Source: Alphaproteobacteria bacterium UBA6347 (GTDB taxonomy: Bacteria > Pseudomonadota > Alphaproteobacteria > CAAGCB01 > CAG-977). Taken from it: a stretch of 11,164 nt of DNA. Shown here in pieces: positions 6,609 through 11,164 of this stretch; within the stretch, counting starts at the first letter, position 1; every line of letters begins with the position of its first letter. The translations under genes and the position numbers were made by a program. Below the pieces are notes generated by a model. That model was not told the DNA's origin, made no database searches, and worked only from the letters and a program-made list of their open reading frames with translations. Where the stretch lies: NCBI GenBank assembly GCA_002440235.1, contig DJRZ01000017.1:1-11164 (forward strand). Reading direction: 5' to 3'.

Positions 6609-7706
6609 TTATTTTTCGTTTTTATCGAACAGCAGGATTTCGCCCGCGTACACTTTGCCCGACTGCCAGCTGAACGGCGACGTGACGGATGGGCGTTTTT
6701 CGCCGTTTTCGTGCTTCATCAGTTCGCCCAGAACGACGCGGGCGACCGACGCGCGGCTGGTGCGGACGACTTTGTCCAGCTCCAGAATTTCCAACAGATC
6801 GAACAGTCCGTAGGTTTTGGCGACGACCGCCCCCATCGGGGCAAAGGCGGCGTCCAGCGCGAACGTTCCCGAAAAGCTGGTCATGAACGGTTCCCAAATG
6901 ATTTCGCCGTTTGAAACGTCGACGGTGCCGCCGTTGTAAATCCAGCCCGACAAAAACGGGCGATCGTCCAGCGGCGCGGCGGACAGCGCGCCGTCCAGCT
7001 TGACGTATTCGATCAATCGGGGCAGATGGCTGTTTTTGCGCTGCGGCAGGCGGACGGCGTTCAAAATCAGGGAAAAACCGACGTTTCCGGTTGGATTTTC
7101 GCGGCGAAGCGTCAGCGAAACGTCCGATGCGGACAGCCCCCGCATGGAACGCGGGGACGCCGTTTGAACGTCTTTGAAAACGATTCGCGCGGAAAAAGGC
7201 TGTTTGGCGGACGGCAGACGCAAGACGGCGCCGCCGTTTGCGACGACGAAACGCATGTCGTCCGTTTCCTTGGTCGACAGGGATTGCGTTCCGCCGATTT
7301 TGACGGAAACGTCGCGCGCCGAAAACGGCGACGCGGAAACGGTGACGCGTCCGGTGCGCAAAACCCAGCCGCCGGCTTTTTCGGGGGCGGTGACGACGAC
7401 GTCGTCCAGATAGACCCCGCTTTTAAACGGAAAGTAAGACGAAACGATGTTGTAGGACACGCCGAATCCCTCGTCCCCCAGTGTTTTGAAAAAATCGTAC
7501 ACGCCGGCGCGCAACAGCCGTTCGCTTTGGAAACAGACGCTGAGGAAAACCGCCGCGAAAATCAGTCCGAAAACGGCGATTCCGGTTTTACTTTTGACCA
7601 GATCCGCCACCTGCGCGCGCAAAGACGGGGCGTTTTCCTCCGCATCGTCCGTCGGAACGGATTTTTTCATCGGATCCAAGCGTGGAAATTTGTCTGTTTC
7701 GCGCAT
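6609..7706 (-). CDS. DUF2125-like, membrane-anchored AsmA-type protein
   Basis: About 365 aa from the chosen start. An N-terminal polar region is followed by one hydrophobic segment (GIAVFGLIFAAVFLSVCF, residues 42-59) and a long beta-rich domain. This fits an inner-membrane anchor with a periplasmic AsmA-like body. The repeated pattern of a tryptophan followed by alternating hydrophobic residues (GGWVLRTGRVTVSASPFSARDV, LSGWIYNGGTVDVSNGEI) and IIWEPF suggests the DUF2125 family, often found beside tyrA/hisC in alphaproteobacteria; its function is unknown. The start is uncertain. ATGs at 7739, 7718, 7706 and 7670 and a TTG at 7748 are all in frame. A GGA at ideal distance favours 7706, while rare codons (ACA, CCA, TCA, GCA) before 7670 hint that translation may begin there (353 aa). 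It is convergent with hisC. Confidence 0.7.
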   Translation of the reverse strand: MRETDKFPRLDPMKKSVPTDDAEENAPSLRAQVADLVKSKTGIAVFGLIFAAVFLSVCFQSERLLRAGVYDFFKTLGDEGFGVSYNIVSSYFPFKSGVYLDDVVVTAPEKAGGWVLRTGRVTVSASPFSARDVSVKIGGTQSLSTKETDDMRFVVANGGAVLRLPSAKQPFSARIVFKDVQTASPRSMRGLSASDVSLTLRRENPTGNVGFSLILNAVRLPQRKNSHLPRLIEYVKLDGALSAAPLDDRPFLSGWIYNGGTVDVSNGEIIWEPFMTSFSGTFALDAAFAPMGAVVAKTYGLFDLLEILELDKVVRTSRASVARVVLGELMKHENGEKRPSVTSPFSWQSGKVYAGEILLFDKNEK

Positions 7707-7720
7707 AACGATATCCATGG

Positions 7721-7749
7721 TTGCCAAAAGTGATTTCATAATATACAAA
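7721..7749 (+). promoter_or_regulatory. Candidate promoter of the HAD phosphatase gene
   Basis: TTGCCA (7721-7726, 5/6) lies 17 nt from TACAAA (7744-7749, 4/6). It overlaps the opposing promoter and lies just upstream of a 10-bp perfect palindrome AAACCGGTTT (7753-7762). Confidence 0.28.
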
Positions 7750-7765
7750 ATAAAACCGGTTTAAA
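7738..7765 (-). promoter_or_regulatory. Candidate promoter of the DUF2125-like gene
   Basis: On the minus strand, TTTAAA (7760-7765, 4/6) lies 16 nt from TATTAT (7738-7743, 5/6). If used, transcription would start near 7731, which rules out the upstream TTG and ATG starts and supports a start at 7718, 7706 or 7670. Confidence 0.3.
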
Positions 7766-7784
7766 GCTTTTTCGGGGAAAACGA

Positions 7785-8393
7785 ATGAAAACGGACGCGA
7801 TCGTTTTTGACTTCGGCGGCGTGCTGATCGACTGGAATCCGCGCTATTTGTATGACAAAGTCTTTGAAAACAAAGACGAAGAGGAATACTTTCTGACGAA
7901 AATCTGCGCGCCCGAATGGAATTTCCAAATGGACAAGGGCAAACCGTTCGCGCGGGGCGTCGCCGAATTGACGGCGGAACACCCCGAATACGCCGCGCAA
8001 ATCGAAATGTACGACACGCGCTGGCGGGAAATGTGCGCGGGCGAAATCGCGGGCGGCGTCGCGCTGTTGCGCGAACTGGCGGCGCGCTACCCCGTGTACG
8101 GCTTGACGAACTGGTCGGCGGAAAAATTCGCGATCACCCGTCCGGAACACGACTTTTTCAATTTGTTCAAAGGCATCGTCGTTTCGGGCGAGGAAAAGGA
8201 AGCCAAGCCCGAACCGCGCTTGTTTGAAATTTTGATCGAACGCTACGGTTTGACGCCCGAAAGAACGGTTTTTACCGACGATTCGGCGCCGAACATCGAA
8301 ACGGCGAAAAAGCTCGGCTTTCAGGCGATTCGGTTCGAAACGCCCGAAAAACTGCGCGCCGCTTTGGTCGAAAAGGGCGTTTTGTCCGGCTGA
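7785..8393 (+). CDS. HAD superfamily (subfamily IA) phosphatase/hydrolase
   Basis: A 202-aa cytoplasmic hydrolase of the haloacid dehalogenase superfamily, YihX/2-haloacid-dehalogenase branch. Motif I is VFDFGGVLIDW with nucleophile Asp9; position +2 is Gly11 instead of the usual second Asp, as in many members of this branch. Motif II is Thr108 in YGLTNWS, motif III Lys141 in EAKPEPRLFE, and motif IV Asp165/Asp166 in FTDDSAPNIETAKKLG. The alpha-helical cap lies between (about residues 17-85, including CAPEWNFQMDKGKPF). The length is normal for the family. The substrate cannot be inferred; a sugar phosphate or other small phosphomonoester is the usual guess. The ATG at 7785 has a GGGGA eight bases upstream. 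The gene is divergent from the DUF2125-like gene and shares a bidirectional hairpin terminator with the gene on its right. Confidence 0.88.
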   Translation: MKTDAIVFDFGGVLIDWNPRYLYDKVFENKDEEEYFLTKICAPEWNFQMDKGKPFARGVAELTAEHPEYAAQIEMYDTRWREMCAGEIAGGVALLRELAARYPVYGLTNWSAEKFAITRPEHDFFNLFKGIVVSGEEKEAKPEPRLFEILIERYGLTPERTVFTDDSAPNIETAKKLGFQAIRFETPEKLRAALVEKGVLSG

Positions 8394-8398
8394 CCGTC

Positions 8399-8428
8399 AA
8401 AAAAAAGCCCGCGGTCGCCGCGGGCTTT
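8399..8428. terminator. Bidirectional intrinsic terminator
   Basis: GCCCGCGG (8407-8414), loop TCG, CCGCGGGC (8418-8425) form an eight-pair GC stem that can be extended by AAA/TTT. The minus strand ends in eight T residues (8399-8406), a strong signal for the 8450-8860 gene. On the plus strand TTTCGATTT follows, a weaker tail that still probably ends the HAD transcript 14 nt past its stop codon. Confidence 0.9.
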
Positions 8429-8449
8429 CGATTTGCGGAAAAAAGACGG

Positions 8450-8860
8450 TCAGTCGTCGTCGGAAACCGGTCTTTCCGCGCGTTTCGCCTTTTTATGCTT
8501 TTTAAATTTTTTACGGTGCTCTTTCGCGCCGTCCGTCAATCCGCCGGAACCGTTTTCAACCGATTCGTCCGCGCCTTCTTTTTGACGCAGGGCGGTGCGT
8601 TCGGATTTGTGACGGGCTTTCAACGCGTCGGTTTCTTTGACCTGCTTGATTTTCAGATCTTTGGATTCGGCTTTTTGTTTCAGGCGCAGCTGCTTCATCG
8701 CTTCGGACAGTTTTGTTTCGGCTTTGATTTCGGCGACGTCCTCGCGGTATTCGCGTTCGATTTCGGCGATTTTGCGTTCAAGCCGGTCCGCCTTTTCTTT
8801 CGCCTGAACCGGAAAAGCCGCCAGACAAGCCAGCATCAGGGGCAATATGTATTTTTTCAT
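8450..8860 (-). CDS. Small secreted, highly charged coiled-coil protein, unknown function
   Basis: A 136-aa protein that I do not recognise. The first 20 residues are a clear Sec signal peptide (MKKYILPLMLACLAAFPVQA, cleavage expected after VQA). The mature part has no cysteine or tryptophan. It is a long amphipathic helix rich in Lys, Glu and Arg (about residues 21-95: KADRLERKIAEIEREYRE onward), then a Gly/Ser break near 104-107, a strongly basic segment (HRKKFKKHKKAKRAER) and an acidic SDDD end. This points to a periplasmic or envelope coiled-coil protein, perhaps binding polyanions. The ATG at 8860 has a near-perfect AAGGAG ten bases upstream. An in-frame upstream start (8908) would spoil the signal peptide and cross promoter sequence. 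Cys12 in the hydrophobic core does not make a good lipobox. It is transcribed alone and ends at a strong terminator. Confidence 0.8.
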   Translation of the reverse strand: MKKYILPLMLACLAAFPVQAKEKADRLERKIAEIEREYREDVAEIKAETKLSEAMKQLRLKQKAESKDLKIKQVKETDALKARHKSERTALRQKEGADESVENGSGGLTDGAKEHRKKFKKHKKAKRAERPVSDDD

Positions 8861-8944
8861 GGTGTTTCTCCTTTTTTTCAATTTAAATCCGATCGGACGT
8901 CCCGTCAATCCGTCCTTTCGTCGGCAAATTCGCCGGACGCGAAA

Positions 8945-8950
8945 AGTATA
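8945..8950 (-). promoter_or_regulatory. Candidate -10 element for the secreted coiled-coil gene
   Basis: On the minus strand TATACT (8945-8950, 5/6) gives a leader of about 78 nt but lacks a good -35. An alternative is TTGACG (8903-8908) 17 nt from TAAATT (8880-8885), which would start almost at the ribosome binding site. I cannot decide between them. Confidence 0.25.
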
Positions 8951-8987
8951 ACGCGGATTTGCTTGAAAACTTGCGGATTTTTTTTGT

Positions 8988-9016
8988 TTGACAAAACTCG
9001 AAAAGCCGTTTTACCC
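8988..9016 (+). promoter_or_regulatory. trpL-trpB promoter
   Basis: A perfect TTGACA (8988-8993) is followed after 17 nt by TTACCC (9011-9016), a weak -10. From this placement initiation would fall at about 9022-9024, that is, on or next to the A of the leader-peptide ATG (9024). No Shine-Dalgarno sequence lies upstream of that ATG, so the transcript is probably leaderless. Confidence 0.6.
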
Positions 9017-9023
9017 TTTTTCC

Positions 9024-9077
9024 ATGATGAACACGATGAAAAACACGATCCGTCAAAATTGGTGGCGGCTGTCCTGA
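9024..9077 (+). CDS. trpL: trp operon leader peptide with tandem Trp codons
   Basis: A 17-codon frame, MMNTMKNTIRQNWWRLS and stop, with two adjacent TGG codons at 9060-9065. It sits in the 363-nt gap before trpB, immediately ahead of attenuator hairpins. The two Trp codons lie 15 nt before the TGA (9075-9077), and the stop codon falls in the loop of the first hairpin. Its role is to sense charged tRNA-Trp: stalling at the Trp codons would uncover the antiterminator. Upstream sequence (ACCCTTTTTCC) has no ribosome binding site, and a consensus -35 is placed so that transcription would begin at the first ATG, so leaderless translation is likely. ATGs at 9024, 9027 and 9036 are all in frame; from the last one the peptide (MKNTIRQNWWRLS) resembles my memory of the 14-residue Sinorhizobium trpL peptide, which starts MANT and has a WWW run. 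Confidence 0.85.
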   Translation: MMNTMKNTIRQNWWRLS

Positions 9078-9145
9078 GGGAAGCCGCAAACGTGTTCTAA
9101 TCGCCGCCGCAGGTTTCCCCTGAAACGGGAACTGCGGTTTTTTTT
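9065..9145 (+). promoter_or_regulatory. Transcription attenuator of trpB (mutually exclusive hairpins)
   Basis: Four segments can be read. Segments 1 and 2 form a hairpin: GCGGCT (9065-9070) pairs with AGCCGC (9082-9087), extended inward by TCC/GGG. Segment 2 can instead pair with segment 3: GGGAAGCC (9078-9085) with GGTTTCCC (9112-9119), eight pairs including one G-U, forming the antiterminator. Segments 3 and 4 make the terminator. The antiterminator uses bases needed by both other hairpins, so the structures exclude each other. A ribosome stalled at the Trp codons (9060-9065) covers segment 1 and frees segment 2; a ribosome reaching the stop codon covers segments 1-2 and allows termination. 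This is the classical trp attenuation layout. Confidence 0.82.
9107..9145 (+). terminator. Attenuator terminator hairpin upstream of trpB
   Basis: CCGCAG (9107-9112) pairs with CTGCGG (9132-9137) and TTCCC (9115-9119) with GGGAA (9127-9131). There is a two-base bulge on the left arm and a seven-base loop, followed at once by eight T residues (9138-9145). It lies between the leader-peptide stop and the trpB start, so it must be conditional. Confidence 0.88.
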
Positions 9146-9223
9146 GCAATTCTTTCGAATCCCCTGCTTCCCGATCGAAAAACGGCGCGAATTTCGCAAA
9201 CACAGGAAGAAAGGTATCGAACA

Positions 9224-10426
9224 ATGAATTACTCCCCCGAATTTTCCATTCCCGACGCGAACGGATATTTCAACGGTTTCGGCGGCATGCATCTGCCCGA
9301 CGGTTTGAAAACGGTCATGCGCGAAATCGCCGACGCTTACGCCGAAATAAAAGACACCGCCGCGTTCAAGGACGAGCTGGCTTATTATTTAAAGGAATAC
9401 GTCGGTCGCGAAACGCCGCTGTATTTCGCCAAACGGCTGACCGAAACGGTCGGCGGGGCGAAAATCTATTTGAAACGCGAAGATTTGTGCCACACGGGCG
9501 CGCATAAAATCAACAATGTCATGGGGCAGATTCTGTTGGCGCGCCATATGGGCAAAAAACGGATCGTCGCCGAAACCGGCGCGGGACAGCACGGCGTCGC
9601 GACGGCGACGGGGGCGGCTTTGTTCGGTATGCAATGCCGCGTCTATATGGGGGAAGAGGACACAAAACGGCAGGAACCGAACGTTTTTCGCATGAAAATG
9701 CTGGGGGCGGAGGTCGTTCCCGTCGTCAAAGGGCAAAAGACGCTGAGCGACGCGGTGGACGCCGCTTTGGCGGATCTGGTCGAAAACAGTCGGGATACGT
9801 TCTATCTAGTCGGTTCCGCCGTCGGTCCCCACCCGTATCCGGCGATGGTGCGCGATTTCCAGTCCGTCATCGGCAAAGAGGCGCGGCGCCAGATTCTGGA
9901 ACAAGAGGGCAAGCTGCCCGATTACGCGATCGCCTGCGTCGGCGGCGGCAGCAACGCGATCGGACTGTTTTCGGGATTCGTGAACGACTCTTCCGTCGGC
10001 TTGATCGGCGTGGAGGCGGCGGGAAAAGGACTGGACACGGCGGAACATTGCGCGACGCTGACCAAAGGAAAACCGGGGATATTGCACGGGGCTTACACTT
10101 ATCTGCTGCAAGAAAGCGACGGAACGCCGTCCCCGACGCACAGCATTTCGGCGGGACTGGATTATCCGGCGGTCGGCGCGGAACACAGCATGCTGAAAGA
10201 AACGGGCAGGGCGGTCTATGAAACCGCGACGGACCGCGAAGCCGTCGACGCGTGTCTGGCTTTGTCGCGAATCGAGGGAATCATTCCTGCGCTGGAATCG
10301 TCGCACGCGCTGGCTTACGCTATGAAATTCGCAAAAACGCTGGACGGGAGGAAAATCGTCATCGTCAACCTGTCCGGACGCGGCGACAAGGACGCGCAAA
10401 TCATTCAACGGGCAGTCGCGCTGTGA
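9224..10426 (+). CDS. trpB: Tryptophan synthase beta subunit
   Basis: A 400-aa, full-length TrpB1-type enzyme that joins indole and L-serine with PLP to make tryptophan. Key residues are present: Lys95 (PLP Schiff base) in HTGAHKINN, Glu117 in [10 protein letters not shown] (catalytic glutamate), the PLP phosphate site GGGSNAIG (240-247), [10 protein letters not shown] (197-206) and [15 protein letters not shown] (307-321). The N-terminus begins directly with the family's [12 protein letters not shown]. The ATG at 9224 has an AAGG about ten bases upstream. It is preceded by a Trp-codon attenuator and followed by its own intrinsic terminator. Neither trpF before nor trpA after is present, although alphaproteobacteria often have trpF-trpB-trpA. 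Either trpA lies elsewhere or the enzyme salvages external indole; the sequence here cannot tell. Confidence 0.97.
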   Translation: MNYSPEFSIPDANGYFNGFGGMHLPDGLKTVMREIADAYAEIKDTAAFKDELAYYLKEYVGRETPLYFAKRLTETVGGAKIYLKREDLCHTGAHKINNVMGQILLARHMGKKRIVAETGAGQHGVATATGAALFGMQCRVYMGEEDTKRQEPNVFRMKMLGAEVVPVVKGQKTLSDAVDAALADLVENSRDTFYLVGSAVGPHPYPAMVRDFQSVIGKEARRQILEQEGKLPDYAIACVGGGSNAIGLFSGFVNDSSVGLIGVEAAGKGLDTAEHCATLTKGKPGILHGAYTYLLQESDGTPSPTHSISAGLDYPAVGAEHSMLKETGRAVYETATDREAVDACLALSRIEGIIPALESSHALAYAMKFAKTLDGRKIVIVNLSGRGDKDAQIIQRAVAL

Positions 10427-10433
10427 CCGCTGC

Positions 10434-10462
10434 GGGGCGGGCGTTTCCCGCCCCTTTTCTTT
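10434..10462 (+). terminator. Intrinsic terminator after trpB
   Basis: GGGGCGGG (10434-10441), loop CGTTT, CCCGCCCC (10447-10454), then TTTTCTTT. It lies eight bases past the trpB stop and shows that trpB is the last gene of its transcript. Confidence 0.85.
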
Positions 10463-10477
10463 CGCGCCGCTTTCGGA

Positions 10478-10483
10478 TATAGT
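10478..10483 (+). promoter_or_regulatory. Candidate -10 element of the DedA-type gene
   Basis: TATAGT (10478-10483, 5/6 match) lies 16 nt beyond the trpB terminator and 34 nt before the ATG at 10518. No good -35 is visible, since T-rich terminator sequence occupies that position. Confidence 0.35.
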
Positions 10484-10517
10484 GCGCCGGCAACCGCGTG
10501 AAAGGAAACGGCGAAAA

Positions 10518-11138
10518 ATGAAAACAATCGTAAAAAAAATTTCTGAAAAATGGACGGCGTTTTTCAAAGGCATGTACGATCGGGTGCTGAAATGCGCCGA
10601 ACACCCGCAAGCCGTATGGCTGTTAGCGCTGTTTTCTTTCGCCGAAAGCTCCTTTTTCCCGATTCCCCCCGACGTGCTGTTGATTCCGATGATTCTGGCG
10701 CGACCGAATCGGGCGTTCCGTCTGGCGGCGATTTGCACCGTTGCCAGCGTCGCCGGCGGATTCGCGGGCTATGCGATCGGCGCTTTTCTGTACGACGCCG
10801 TCGCCGTGCCGATTTTCGATTTTTACGGTTATACGGACAAAGTCGAAGTGTTCAAACAGGCGTACAACGCTTACGGGGCATGGATCGTCGCGGCGGCGGG
10901 CTTCACGCCCTTTCCGTACAAGGTGATTACAATCCTCAGCGGCATGACGGGGTTGAGCCTGGACGTGTTTTCGGTCGCTTCCGTTTTGTCGCGCGGCGGA
11001 CGCTTCTTTTTGCTGGCGGCGTTGCTGTGGAAATTCGGCGCGCCGATGGAAAAATTCATCGAAAAGAATCTGGGCTGGCTGGTGACTTTGTTTTTCGCTC
11101 TGCTGGCGGGCGGATTCGCCGCCGTGAAAATGTTTTAA
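10518..11138 (+). CDS. DedA/VTT-family membrane protein, YqaA type
   Basis: A 206-aa polytopic inner-membrane protein of the YqaA branch of the DedA (VTT, SNARE-associated) family. Members are linked to lipid transport or scrambling and membrane homeostasis. Signatures are LFSFAESSFFPIPPDVLLIPM (about residues 38-58, the first re-entrant loop with Glu43 and Pro-x-Pro-Pro-Asp), the G-rich helix GGFAGYAIGAFLYD (80-93), and the second loop GFTPFPYKVITILSGMTG (128-145) followed by FSVASVLSRGGRFFL with the conserved arginines. Helices are expected at about 34-58, 67-95, 120-173 (loop plus helix) and 185-203. The ATG at 10518 has AAAGGA upstream; an in-frame GTG at 10482 lies inside the likely -10 and is less credible. 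It is separated from trpB by a terminator, so it is probably transcribed alone. The 26 bases after its stop hold nothing recognisable. Confidence 0.9.
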   Translation: MKTIVKKISEKWTAFFKGMYDRVLKCAEHPQAVWLLALFSFAESSFFPIPPDVLLIPMILARPNRAFRLAAICTVASVAGGFAGYAIGAFLYDAVAVPIFDFYGYTDKVEVFKQAYNAYGAWIVAAAGFTPFPYKVITILSGMTGLSLDVFSVASVLSRGGRFFLLAALLWKFGAPMEKFIEKNLGWLVTLFFALLAGGFAAVKMF

Positions 11139-11164
11139 AGCGATAAAAAGATACCCACCCGCCT

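Noticed and set aside
8825..8828. Cys12 of the secreted coiled-coil protein as a lipoprotein attachment site
   Set aside because: The residues before it (M-L-A-C) are a poor lipobox, and a clean signal peptidase I site (VQA then KE) follows eight residues later.
9113..9126. Small hairpin GTTTC-CCCT-GAAAC inside the attenuator as a separate element
   Set aside because: It is weaker than, and nested within, the terminator hairpin, and it is best seen as an alternative fold of the same arm.
1..11164. Mobile elements, CRISPR arrays, tRNA or rRNA genes
   Set aside because: I saw no regularly spaced repeats, transposase motifs, terminal inverted repeats, CCA-type cloverleaf sequences or rRNA-like blocks. 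Composition and codon use appear uniform.

Overview
The window looks like chromosomal core sequence from a GC-rich alphaproteobacterium, possibly an uncultured, host-associated or anaerobic lineage. This rests on gene content and synteny, with no marker gene present. A class II chorismate mutase carrying the long C-terminal extension typical of alphaproteobacteria is followed by hisC, with a DUF2125-like gene next door. A compact Trp-codon leader peptide and attenuator resembles the leaderless trpL of rhizobia. Against that background, the scaffold + GGGtGRT gene pair at the left edge is unusual, because I know it mainly from anaerobic Firmicutes and Bacteroidetes.

Layout, left to right. (1) Minus strand, 1-1483: a two-gene operon of a NifU/IscU-like Fe-S scaffold protein and a GGGtGRT-family protein cut by the window edge. 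A candidate promoter lies upstream of it. (2) Minus strand, 1575-4548: hisI (phosphoribosyl-AMP cyclohydrolase), pyrG (CTP synthase) and a six-helix membrane protein of unknown function, closed by a strong intrinsic terminator. (3) Plus strand, 4640-6597: chorismate mutase and hisC, 11 nt apart; tyrA, which commonly follows in this lineage, is absent. (4) Minus strand, 6609-about 7706: a DUF2125/AsmA-like membrane-anchored protein, convergent with hisC. (5) Plus strand, 7785-8393: a HAD phosphatase, sharing a hairpin terminator with (6) a small secreted, highly charged coiled-coil protein on the minus strand (8450-8860). (7) Plus strand, 8988-10426: trpB behind a complete transcription attenuator, with a 17-codon leader peptide containing tandem Trp codons, mutually exclusive hairpins and a T8 terminator. 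It has its own downstream terminator and no trpA. (8) Plus strand, 10518-11138: a YqaA-type DedA/VTT membrane protein.

The functional theme is amino-acid and nucleotide biosynthesis (histidine, aromatic amino acids, CTP) plus an Fe-S related pair. The most notable item is the short trp leader and attenuator at 9024-9145. It appears to start without a Shine-Dalgarno sequence, right where a TTGACA promoter would initiate, and it controls a solitary trpB rather than trpE. I see no mobile element, CRISPR array, tRNA or rRNA.
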